NCBI RefSeq assembly: GCF_905475395.1
Contig: NC_058341.1
Location: forward strand, 72,041,597 to 72,105,596
Direction: 5' to 3'
DNA from: Chrysoperla carnea
Taxonomy: Eukaryota; Arthropoda; Insecta; Neuroptera; Chrysopidae
DNA: 64,000 bases
The notes under the pieces were generated by a model. That model ran no database searches and was not told where the DNA came from. It worked only from the letters and a program-made list of their open reading frames with translations. Shown piece by piece: positions 29,134-39,134 of the stretch. Position 1 is the first letter of the stretch, and each line of letters starts with the position of its first letter. Both the position numbers and the translations under genes were made by a program.

Positions 29134-32100
29134 TTAGTTTCTTAATTTATAATGACCCCATGCATATGTATCAACTACCATCAATCATACATCTCTTATC
29201 ATCATTTCCGCTTAACGCTACCTTACTCTCTTCAATGCTATACAATTTATGTTTAAATGAACGTATACATTTTTGAGATGTAATTTTAATTTTTGATTTA
29301 TTCAAACACTCATAATAATCAGCAAAAGTTATTTGATTTTTGACAACATCTCTCTTAATACCTTTTATCTTTTTCACAATATTTTCCTTATCATTATCAA
29401 TCTTATAGGCATACATTTTTGATCTTAATCCAATAAACTCAGTCATAATCTTTCCATTTAATTCATCCTTCATTAATCCAGACACTTTTTTATTAACTAA
29501 TGGCATACCATAAATATTATTCGGTTCATAATCGCTTGTATCAAATCTATCTATATCTGCTTTCTTAATCTCATATATGTCAACGGTCTCAATGCTATAG
29601 ATTATTGAATCCGTATCAGTGTATAATCCTTTAGCCTTATTCCCAAATTTGGGTTTGACATAACCATAATGAAAATCATTGAAACAGGTTTTTGCAATAT
29701 CTAAAGTAGCCATTCCCACAATAATCGGTCTATTGGAATATAAAGAGAGATTTTTCATTTCAATTGCTACTAAATTTTCACTAAATATTGTACGATTATA
29801 AAAATTCGGCTTAGCAATCAATACTTTTACACCATATCGACCAAACCATCGTGTACGTAATTTTACTACCCTTCTTTTTCGAATATTTTCCATAGTTTTC
29901 CCGAACACAGCATTGTTCATTAACTTGTACAAATTTTTTTTCAAAATTGCTCTTTGCTTCAGCTCTCATTTTTATATTCAAATCGATGTATGGTTTGAGC
30001 CATGCTGACTGATCAAATTTTAATATACGATGTACTTTTTATAAAATCATCCCATATTTTAAACACTGTTTAATTTCTATAATGCAAAATATATTTTTTC
30101 TTATCGGAGGCTTTTCGTGAGTGGGACACATGGGAAGATCATTAAGGATATCATGTATATCATCTGGATATTTTAAATCAACTTCAAAAATGTACCCTTC
30201 TGGATTATTATCCGGTATAGACTTTACATCAATGTCCGTATCATCACACCATTGAAAATTTTTTAATGGGAGACACTGTTGCATTGCCCAAGCACACATA
30301 CCATTCACATCCCAATACATTAAATATTCACTATTTTTATTACAATCATAATTTGACATATATTTATTATTTGCTTTAGCATATCGATTACTGCATTGGC
30401 TTAATCCACCACGAGTACCTTGCTCCACAAACATTATCATATCAATATCAGTTAGTAATTCTAATTCGACTTTCGTATATTTTAACATTGCCTGCCAGGT
30501 TAACCCTGGTAAAGTATAATAATGACAGGGATCTAAGTGGTATTTTTCCAAACACATATCGTGAAAATTTTCAAAAATATCAGCAAGTAATAAAACATCT
30601 GTTTTTAAATATAAATCACTATATTCGCCCAAGGTTTGTATATTAAAGGCTTTCCACACATTTTGAGCATGTTTGTATTCATCAATTGAAATTTTTGAAT
30701 CAGTTAAAGTATTAAAAAACATATCAATTGATGGTAGAGATTGTTCATCTAATTTAGTTATACACCCTTTCGCGTTAGTAATTTAAATTTATCATTATCA
30801 CCATCAAAATAATTTTTATACAATATTTTATACTCGCTAAGAAGTGCTGCTAAATTTTCTAACGATGCGTTTAAAAATCGAAATGAATCTATAAATTTTA
30901 ATTTGATTTTTGTACCTGTCACCTGTTTTATAAAAAAAATATAGTTTTCTTTTGTCAGAGGTATTAAACTAATACTACCTTTAAAGGCTGTAGCTATCTC
31001 TTCTATAATTAAATGCGCATCATATCTACTAAGATTATGGAATACAATTGGTATAGTATGGGATTTATGATAATTTAAATTACAATCCGAATGGGCTACT
31101 CCCCTAAACGCGCCTGTGAAATGATTATGATCTAAAACTCGATCCGTAGCAGAGAGAGGCTCCCCACAAATATGACAATTAGTTAGCATCTTAATTTTTT
31201 CTTTTTCACTAGCATTTAATTTGATCATTGGTACAGGATTTTCAATTGTTTCATTAACTTTGTCCGCTAAAGTTTTCAGTTCTATTGCAAGCCATCTTTC
31301 ACAATTTTCACCTCTATATGATTTATAATAATTTAGTTCATTTTTATATGTACAACACACATAGTATCCAACACTGTAAGCAATATGTTTTTGATAGCAT
31401 TTTGCTTTTTTACCAACACATTTGTCTATGGGCGCTAACATACACTCAAAGTCAACATAAACAGAAATGACTGTACGCTCTTTATTTGCAAAGTTTTTAA
31501 ATTTCATTTTATCTGGAGCTGGTAAAACAACTTTACATTTATTATACTCTCCACATTCTACACTATGTTTTTTTAATTTTATTTCAGACACAAAATATTG
31601 TTGACATCGATCACATATATATATTGCCCCATTGTGTTTACTCATTTGTCTTGATATGAGTCTTGATAAATTCTTTATCCAACAAAAATGATATTTAATA
31701 TTTATATCATCATTATCATGCTTGATACTATCAAAATCAAAATTGTCATCATCTTCTACATAAATATTTTGTATCATTAACAGATTAACATGAATTGTTT
31801 GTTTTTTTGATGTTAAAAACACTGGCTCAACACTATATTTCCCTTTTTTACACAATTTCAAAATATATACATTTATACTTAACCCATTTAATTTTTCAAA
31901 TTTGGGGACTGGTTTCAATGTCATTGGAAAGCTAATGCCTTTTAATTTCAAAACGTTCGAATAGTGTGGATATGAACTCATTATGTTTGAATTGTCTCTT
32001 ACTGGATATAGAGCTGAAGTTACTGCCCATGCAAAGCATGCTCCATCATTATTTTGAACATTCACACAGGCTTGTTTCGCTTTAATACATTTTGGTAATT

Positions 32101-32787
32101 CTATGTATGATGAGCTTCTTAATAATTGACATGTTTATATGTATTCTTAAATTAACTATGCCCCTTAATGCCCATCCACTATCACGTTCTTTAAATTCTT
32201 CCAATTCTGCTAAAAGTGGCTCCTTGACATTCACCAAAAACCATTTTTTTAGATCTGTTTGACGATCGATAATTACATTCTTTGTATTAAACAATTTCAT
32301 TGAAGATACATTTTCATTATCAATAAGCTTAACATAATGATGTATTCACTTTGATAAATTCAAAACGGTTTAAAATGTTTTTGATTCGCGTACTAAACAA
32401 CATTACAGCGTCCTTCAAAAAAAATTTAGGTTCTTTGTAAATTAAATTTACTATTACACTTGTCCCTAAACGGCTTTCGAATGCTGACTCGATGTCTTCC
32501 CACTTCATTCCACGAACTTTTTTCCCATTGACATAACTACCGCCCTTATGTAAAAATGATTTTATTTGTTCGCGAAAGCTTATCATTGTAAAAATACAAG
32601 CTTCCAAATGGCTTTTTGCTCCAACACATGTACATTTCTTTAGAAATTTTTCGAAATTACGAATATTTAAACAACAGTATTTGAACCATTTTTCTAAATT
32701 TTTTAAATTATTTGTCCTTTTTAATATATTTACAACTTTCCTCATTTTTTTCACTATCTGCCCACTTAGCTCAATACTACAATCCAT
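29134..32787 (-). pseudogene. POLB: Protein-primed DNA polymerase B (Polinton B'), several frameshifts
   Basis: N-terminal conserved block (32787-32329) with 'GMKWEDIESAFESRLGT'. Then 'LEEFKERDSGWALRGI' and 'CVNVQNNDGACFAWAV'. The exonuclease has 'VISVYVDFECML' (Exo I) and 'IVFHNLSRYDAHLI' (Exo II). Between them lies a Cys-His endonuclease-VII-like insert ('CHICGEP...LDHNHFTG...HSDCNL'). Polymerase: 'TDVLLLADIFENF', motif A 'YWDVNGMCAWAM', motif B 'LMNNAVFGKTMEN', motif C 'YTDTDS'. Frames break near 32330, 32130, 30740, 30000 and 29175. Catalytic residues are all visible, but the copy is dead. Confidence 0.9.
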
Positions 32788-32998
32788 TTTTTATATCTAT
32801 TTACACACGTCGTCTACAGTGTTTCAAGAGAAAATAACTTATACTTTTTACAATGTTCAATATTTATACTTTTTATCTAATCCCCAATTAAAAAAATTTA
32901 AAAAAAAATTTTCATTCATATCATTTATTAATTGTATAATTTATTACATAAAACATAATTTATTATATACATGTCTACATAAAATAATAGTATATACT

Positions 32999-33391
32999 TC
33001 AATTTTGCCTTTGTAATGTTAATGTGTTCCATAAAGCAAGAAACGCTGACATTTCCTCCAATATTTCACCATCATAATAATTTTGGAATAAGCCACCAGT
33101 AACTCGCCTCAAACAATGTAGTTCAAAATTCTGCCATCCTGCAGGGTGATGAAATTCTTCTTCCATAATATATTCACACTCATACATCAGTTCCATAAGT
33201 TCCATCACCATTTTTTGAATTTCAACCTTCCTCACTGTATTCAATTCCTCAAATATCTCCCACGCTTCCTTTGACGTCACCAATTTTTTAAAATGATTTG
33301 GTGTTAAAAACAACACTCGCAAACATGTTGGTATAAACCAACTTATAAATACATTGTATTTAAACTTGGAGCATGATCCGTCTAAACCCAT
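32999..33391 (-). CDS. Small unknown gene upstream of polB in B'
   Basis: Start chosen at 33391 (MGLDGSCSKFKYN); an upstream Met is possible. About 130 residues, mainly helical, with 'SKEAWEIFEELNTVRKVEIQKMV', 'GWQNFELHCLRRVTGG' and a tail 'FLALWNTLTLQ'. It is intact and lies between polB and the terminal region, on the same strand. No family recognised. Confidence 0.55.
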   Translation of the reverse strand: MGLDGSCSKFKYNVFISWFIPTCLRVLFLTPNHFKKLVTSKEAWEIFEELNTVRKVEIQKMVMELMELMYECEYIMEEEFHHPAGWQNFELHCLRRVTGGLFQNYYDGEILEEMSAFLALWNTLTLQRQN

Positions 33392-33735
33392 TTTTTTCTC
33401 CAAAAAATATTATTATGATTTCAATAACGTTTTTGTTTTAATATGTAATTTGATATGATTATCATCATGCTTTTTATATAATTTTTTAATAATTATTTTA
33501 AACATATTTGTCTATCAAAAATTGATAAGAAATTGTGTTTTTCCTCGTTTATTTTGATCTAATTAAAATAATTAGTATCACATCTTATAGTTTTTTTACA
33601 TAATTTTTATACTTTTAATCACAAAATTTATTATAATATACATAATTAATAACCAGTGACAATATTTATAATGCTGTACCGAAAAAAATGATAAGAACAA
33701 AATCTTTATATATATAGTAAACTTCAACTGAATAC

Positions 33736-34013
33736 GTGGGTCATCGGTAGCTTAATTGGTTGAAGCGTTCAACATTACTTTGTTTGCTTACAAATATTCA
33801 TGTACTATGACTTCGAATCCCAGTCGATGATATTCGATAGCTTAATAATTGCTTTAAAGCAGTCAACATCACTTTGATTGCTTACAAATATGCGTTTAGT
33901 ATGAGTTCGAATCCCATTCAAGTTACGGTAAGTATAAACAACTTCTATCTTATGATTTGATTCAAACAAAGTTTGTAGAAAGATGTTGGTTCGAACCCAA
34001 CTCGATGATCCAC
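33736..34013 (+). repeat. Two to three tRNA-like units in tandem
   Basis: Unit 1 (about 33740-33830) has TCATCGG...TCGATGA ends that pair as an acceptor stem, an A-box-like TAGCTTAATTGGTTGAAGC and a B-box-like CTTCGAATCCC. Unit 2 (to about 33925) repeats TAGCTTAAT and AGTTCGAATCCC. A third B-box (GGTTCGAACCCAACTCGATGAT) is near 33992. The middles are too long for a normal tRNA, so these are pseudo-tRNAs or SINE heads within the terminal region. Confidence 0.5.
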
Positions 34014-34084
34014 TTTTTTATTTTTAAAAAAAATCTACTTCCCTTAAGCAAAAAAACAACAATTTCTTATAATTATTATTTTTG

Positions 34085-34718
34085 AGATTTATTATCAACT
34101 TCAGTTAGCCACAACGCACAAAGTATGTCATTTCATTAAAACCACTGACCACTAATGCATCCACATTCCACACTATCGAAATAATTAAAATATTTAATAA
34201 CCACAATTATTAACCACATTTTATTTCCTCCTAATTTCTTTCCTATACTAATTTTTTCTTATTACATTCAACTTCCCTTATCCTTGATTTGCTTCCGTGC
34301 CAATACTCAAATTCAAAGGGTTCTTGTCTACGTCACAGCTGAACCATAACGTCACTCTACACACTTTCCTTTTTAATATTTTTACATGTATTTTCCTGCA
34401 AAAATAATATAACCACATTTTATATCCTCTTAATTTCTTTCCTATACTACTTTTTCTTATTACATTCAACTTAAGTTCTAATTATTTCTTATCTTACAAT
34501 TCCAAAAATTTGCTTCCGCTTAGCCGTGCCAATAGTCAAAATTTCAAAGGGTACTTGTCTACGCCACCACTGAATCATAACGTCATCCACACTCTACACA
34601 CTTTCCTTTTTTATATTTTACATGTATTTTCCTATACCACTTTTTTAAAATTATCGACGATTTCTCTTATGGGCAAATTACATTGACTTTGATCTCGTGT
34701 TCTCATACCTTATCTACT
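34085..34718. repeat. Terminal repeat region of B' with internal tandem duplication
   Basis: About 210 bp is present twice (34200-34400 and 34411-34640: 'ACCACATTTTAT.TCCTC', 'TTCAAAGGGT.CTTGTCTACG', 'ACACACTTTCC'). The outermost 190 bp matches the right end of A. It ends TTATCTACT at 34718, with GAAGAG following as a possible target duplicate. Confidence 0.65.
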
Positions 34719-35182
34719 GAAGAGTTTTATATACTTCCATTTACAAATCTATATCGATTAGTAGATTTACTTGTGTAGTTATATAAAAAAATGTATATTG
34801 CATTTTGAAATTAAATTCATTATAAAATAATTTCTTTGAGAACAGTTTTCTTATGGTATATTGCAAACAAAATTGGTGGAATAATCTTTTTATACTTACC
34901 CATCTCATTTCAGAAAAAAAATTACAGAAACCATCAAATTTGCTAATAAAAATGTTTTATATTTTTGTCAAACTAATAGAATCATATTTCAATTATGAGC
35001 ATAGCAATTGTAGATTTACAAGGATGAAAAAACCAAATTTATATGAAAAGAATTGGCAATACTGAAAAATGGTAAAGAAATACAACACTTTATAGTTAAA
35101 CCACCTTATGGATGCTAGTTTTTTAACTATAAATCAAAATCTTTGAATCATTGGTTGGGTGTGAATTACCATGGAATAATGC
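34719..35182. other. Unassigned, weak ORF (34853-35065)
   Basis: A 70-codon ORF (MVYCKQNWWNNLF...) without recognised motif. AT-rich flank outside the Polinton terminus, possibly old host or transposon sequence. Confidence 0.3.
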
Positions 35183-35398
35183 TTGCAATATTCTAAGAGA
35201 ATGCATTTATATTCAAGTATTGGAAAAGTATACAGGTGTAAGGAATTATTTAATGTAAATGTATGCAAGATTGAAGATGTGTGGACCGTTGATGAAGAAG
35301 GATACAAAGAATGTAAAAACAGAATTTCCTTAGATGTCATGAGCGAAAATGTGCTATTGAAAATAGGCATAAAATATACAAAATCTCTTCACCTCTAA
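35183..35398 (+). CDS. Unknown ORF, 71 residues
   Basis: 'SSIGKVYRCKELFNVNVCKIEDVWTVDEEGYKECKNRISLDVMSEN': looks protein-like (spaced Cys and acidic residues) but has no recognisable family. The next ORF on the same strand starts at 35444. It may be a fragment of a decayed gene. Confidence 0.3.
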   Translation: MQYSKRMHLYSSIGKVYRCKELFNVNVCKIEDVWTVDEEGYKECKNRISLDVMSENVLLKIGIKYTKSLHL

Positions 35399-35443
35399 AA
35401 CTATATATGTATGTATGTATAAAGTATTTAAAAAAAAAATAAA

Positions 35444-35701
35444 ATGAAAAATAAAAATATTAATACATGTAAAGCAAGAAATATAAACCTGAAATTTTAT
35501 TCATTTTCAAAAAATCTAGATATATGGAGATGGTTGTTGAAGAAAATTAAGTCTCCTGTGAATGCTAATGGTGAATTTATACAAATAGATCAAACTGGAG
35601 AAGATTTTTCCGGGAGTGAGAATTGGAGCCCTAGTAATATTATGAATGATTATCTAGGAATAAAAGAATTAATATTGAATAAGTTTCATATTATACAATA
35701 A
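35444..35701 (+). CDS. Unknown ORF, 85 residues
   Basis: 'FYSFSKNLDIWRWLLKKIKSP' followed by 'IDQTGEDFSGSENWSPSNIMNDYLG'. The first part recalls the hydrophobic core of THAP domains of P-element-like transposases, but the paired Cys/His are not all present, so the link is weak. Confidence 0.3.
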   Translation: MKNKNINTCKARNINLKFYSFSKNLDIWRWLLKKIKSPVNANGEFIQIDQTGEDFSGSENWSPSNIMNDYLGIKELILNKFHIIQ

Positions 35702-35734
35702 TAAGTATTTTTTAAAAACACCTCTCATAATAAC

Positions 35735-36060
35735 TTCTTTGAATATTAATTATCCCCATCACATATAAAACCATCTGTGACAAAATTTAAAATACCGATT
35801 TAATATATGTCAAAGTACTATGGCTGTTTAACATATCAAGTTTCCATAAATAATTCTTTTCTTATTCTTTGAATATTAATTATCCCCATCACATATAAAA
35901 CCATCTGTGACAAAATTTTAAATACCGATTTAATATATGTCAACGTACTATGGTTGTTTAACATATCAAGTTTCCATAAATACTACTTACATGTTTAGAA
36001 ATAACGAATTTTTAAACCTGTTTTGAATATTAAACATCTCCATCACATATAAAACCATCG
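35735..36060. repeat. Tandem repeat, about 130 bp, 2.3 copies
   Basis: The unit 'TTTGAATATTAATTATCCCC...ACCATCTGTGACAAAATTT...AACATATCAAGTTTCCATAAATA' starts at about 35738 and 35868; a third partial copy starts at 36023. The first two differ at only a few bases. Confidence 0.85.
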
Positions 36061-36099
36061 TTGTTTTTCAACCACCATTGAGTTTTTTTGCACTATACT

Positions 36100-36495
36100 T
36101 AACCAGCCGCTTTGGCGTAACGAGTAGGTCACCCGCCTCTCATTCCTTTGGACCTGCGTTCAAATCCCACTGCTGTCTCTTGTACTTTTTAAAAAAAGTA
36201 TGTCTGTACTAGCATCTTCACTTCATACCTCGATTGGACAGCGACTGCCGAGTAAGAAGGTTCTCATTGTTGATTACACCATTGTTGAAGTACATCCATT
36301 GTTGAAGCAATACGTCATCATCAGTTCAATGATCTCAAAATTGCATTCACAAAAGTGCATCCCAAAAAAAATGCATCCCCCCAACAAGGTTAATGCAAGG
36401 CCGTTCATTTCTAGGACAAGGTCGTTCAATTCTAGGTCAATGACCTCAGTAGACCTTCAAGTGAAGTAGAAACCTCATTTTACCTATATTCCAGA
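36100..36495 (+). repeat. tRNA-headed SINE-like element, copy 1
   Basis: The head (about 36109-36180) has A-box-like GGCGTAACGAGTAGGTC and B-box GCGTTCAAATCCC. The body has 'TACGTCATCATCAGTTCAATGA', 'AAAAATGCATC', 'AAGGCCGTTCA..TCTAGG' and 'TCAAG.GAAACC' parts. It shares the body with 42230-42625, so it is a dispersed family. Confidence 0.75.
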
Positions 36496-36614
36496 TTTAT
36501 TAGAGGTATAGATGTAAAAAGTTTTCTCTTGATAATGCGTTTTTTCCCATGAATTGAAAATAGTTTCTCAGCACGGTATTTCTCATAAAATAACAATGGA
36601 CGTCTCCGTATAGA

Positions 36615-36912
36615 TCATAGAAGTGACATATCTTCATCTCCACTTTCTGGGTATGCAAATTTATATAGCGATAACAATTCCTTTAGATCTGATTCTTCCA
36701 TTGTTTTTAATATGGGGTTATATTTTTTAATTAAATTTATATAATATTTAAACGTTCTATTAGTTCTTAATATTGGAAATAAATAATTATGCTGGCTTAA
36801 TACATCATCATAAATTGAATTAAAACTTCTGATTTTTTCCAATAGTTTCACAAATTCTGCTTCATATTTTTTAAACTTGTTTTCATTTTCTTTTCGATTT
36901 TTTCGATTCTAG
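36615..36912 (-). CDS. 3' exon of an unknown spliced gene
   Basis: An open frame from an acceptor (TTTTTTTTCTAG, exon from about 36908) to the stop at 36615: Lys/Asn-rich start, then 'LLEKIRSFNSIYDDVLSQHNYLFPILR' and an acidic end 'AYPESGDEDMSLL'. An upstream exon (about 37029-36967) is 63 nt long between TATAGCTAG and GTAAGT, and is open in phase 2. The phases of the two do not fit without a one-base change. The (TA)n tract would lie in the intron before it. No homology recognised. Confidence 0.4.
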
Positions 36913-37035
36913 AAAAAAAATTTTTTTTAAATACACATTTTAAAACTACATTACAAAATCAACTTACATTTTCAAAGATGATATAGTATCCATTTGTAAA
37001 GAAAAAGTTTTTGCTAACTTGAATACTCTTCTAGC

Positions 37036-37220
<185 letters not shown>

Positions 37221-37550
37221 TGAGTGTTGAGTGTACGTTTAATTATGTACAAATAATTCAAGCTTGTATTCAACACCATAGGATAACGGCAGCAATTAGA
37301 TAATTTACTCAACTATGTATTTCATTGTCAGCTTCAATATTTCTCTAAACGATGGAGATAGTTTTTAATAAAACTGTTTTGATAGATCTATGATACATAT
37401 GTAGATGTTTAAGAAGAAATCATATGAATCTTATATTAATATTTTAAGAGATGGAGGGAGAATCTTTGTTGAGTATATATATATTTTAAGTTTTAAATTT
37501 TTTTTAAATTATTATTATTATTTAATAGTATTACAAAAATCACTTTAACA

Positions 37551-38216
37551 ATGACTCAAAAACAAGTTGATAAACATTTTCAAAATGTTAAAAATCAAAT
37601 TATGTGTAGATATTCAATTCCGTTAAATAAATGTGAAACCGAATTTATTATCATCGGTATTGTACCATATGATTTATCAAATGTGTTACAAATTAAATCA
37701 AATCATAATCAATTAATTAACTTTACTAAATCACAATGGAAAAAGTTCCTAAATCATCAACAACGTATTTTGGATTATTTAAGTAATATTAATGTCTATC
37801 TGGAGAATATTGTGATTGATGATGTTAATATTTCTTCATATATGTATTATAATAAGAAAATCATCAAATTTGCATCAAGTAATTCTATTATTCATCTGGG
37901 CGAAGAAACAATTCGAAAAATGTTTGAAGTACAAAAAATTATAGATTGCCGATTTTCATTCTTGCAGTCATTAAATATACACGGATATATGGAAATGGTG
38001 AAAAATAAGTTTCATAATGAACAAAACCCACAACTAGACTTGAATGAATTTCTATCATCGATAATTATACAAGAAAAGAATCCAATGTTGAAAAAATTAT
38101 TGTTGGAATTATCAATCAACCATCCTACTGCATTAGAAAAGATTTTACAAACCATGATAACATATTGTTCTTTAAACTATTATACAGATTTAAAAAAAAA
38201 AAAATGTACATTCTAA
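37551..38216 (+). CDS. Unknown protein, 221 residues, acc3-like
   Basis: Intact frame from ATG at 37551. The part 'INFTKSQWKKFLNHQQRILDYL' followed by 'VNISSYMYYNKKIIKFASSNSIIHLGEETIRKMFEV' has the same pattern of strands and Trp-containing helix as acc3 in A and B ('ICMSPREWFLFIELKPYIMVYL', later 'KILILNDKIILKLETIMELYG'). It has an added C-terminal helical half. The last codons run into an A-run. If related, it marks a third Polinton lineage next to polB C. AT-rich, with no introns seen. Confidence 0.5.
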   Translation: MTQKQVDKHFQNVKNQIMCRYSIPLNKCETEFIIIGIVPYDLSNVLQIKSNHNQLINFTKSQWKKFLNHQQRILDYLSNINVYLENIVIDDVNISSYMYYNKKIIKFASSNSIIHLGEETIRKMFEVQKIIDCRFSFLQSLNIHGYMEMVKNKFHNEQNPQLDLNEFLSSIIIQEKNPMLKKLLLELSINHPTALEKILQTMITYCSLNYYTDLKKKKCTF

Positions 38217-38610
38217 AAAAAAAAAAATAAAATAAAAAAAAATAAAAAAAAAAATACTTAGATAATTTCTTTTTTTTATTATTATGAGTTGCAAAATACA
38301 ATAATTTAAAAAAAAAAATACATGAGGATAGATAGACAAATAACTTCATTGATTTCAGTGTAAATATAAAAAAATATTTAGTTTTTAATGAAAACATGCT
38401 TTAAAATACTTTTCCCATGCAATTAAATTAAATAAGATTAATTATTCGCATTTCTCTCTCTCATGATATTTTTTTTTCTTTTGACTATTTTTACAGGGTT
38501 CATGATAATTTGTAAAATAAAAAGCATATATTAAAATAAAAACAAAATTCATTTTTACATACTTTTTTTATGTTTTTTTTCTACCATTTACCATCCTCAT
38601 TTTTTTTTTT
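38217..38610. other. A/T homopolymer-rich spacer
   Basis: Runs of A and T with no supported gene between the acc3-like ORF and the microexon gene. The two genes converge here. Confidence 0.4.
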
Positions 38611-39134
38611 TCATATTTCATAATATGCTGAAGTTTTGTTCTCCAGTCTGTTTAGTATGGAGTATGGAAGGAAGTCCATACTCCTCAGTATTTCTTCACC
38701 TATTTTCATTAAGGTGATAGTATCTTCATGAATAGTATTGCTATTAGATAAAAAAAAATTATTTTTTTTTTTTTTAATATTTTATTTTTTTTTTTTTACT
38801 TACGTAGCATTTGTATATAAATTATCTTTTTCAATTTCGCTGTAAAAAAATATATATTAATATTTAGTTATAAAAAAATAAAACATACTCTTAGATTTTT
38901 TTGGTATGCGAAATTGTTTCTCTGTAATAAAATTAAAACAAAAAAAAAAAAGAAAGATTTTATTAGAAAGATAAAAAACTTACTCTAATTCATTAGACAT
39001 TTTTCTGCTATTTCTGCTGTAATTAAAAATCGATCATATTATTAAAAAACAAATATAAAATGGCTAATTTTCACTTACTCTTGTTTATTGTTATATATAA
39101 CAATATAGTTTACAGCGATTACAAATACTAGCAT
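38611..39134 (-). pseudogene. Five-exon microexon gene, predicted secreted peptide
   Basis: Exons with GT-AG borders: 39134-39079, 39016-38984 (33 nt), 38921-38889 (33 nt), 38839-38804 (36 nt), 38740-38611. Introns are 62, 62, 49 and 63 bp. All junctions are phase 2, and the middle exons are multiples of three. Exon 1 encodes a signal-peptide-like start (MLVFVIAVNYIVIY). The end exon reads 'NTIHEDTITLMKIGEEILRSMDFLPYSIL', stop at 38611. One TAA lies in exon 3; skipping that exon would keep the frame. Exon 1 begins at the break of polB C, so its real 5' end may be lost. Phase-2 microexons in secreted proteins recall insect salivary effector genes. Confidence 0.55.

Larger units (their letters stand above)
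28985..34718 (-). mobile_element. Polinton B' (fragment, inverted relative to A)
   Basis: Contains polB with its 3' flank (matching A 484-620 in inverted orientation), a small upstream gene, tRNA-like repeats and a terminal repeat ending CTACT at 34718. It shares near-identical polB C-terminal sequence and the terminal repeat type with A, so it is a sister copy of A's missing left part. The fragment is cut at about 28985, close to the polB end. Confidence 0.75.

Noticed and set aside
33740-33830. Functional tRNA gene
   Set aside because: Acceptor stem and boxes are present, but the middle is too long and no clear anticodon arm could be drawn.
35444-35701. THAP-domain transposase
   Set aside because: The expected C2CH residues are not all present; similarity is limited to one helix-like segment.
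38141-38397. Phe/Tyr-rich ORF on the minus strand
   Set aside because: Produced by A-runs; it overlaps the end of a better ORF on the plus strand.
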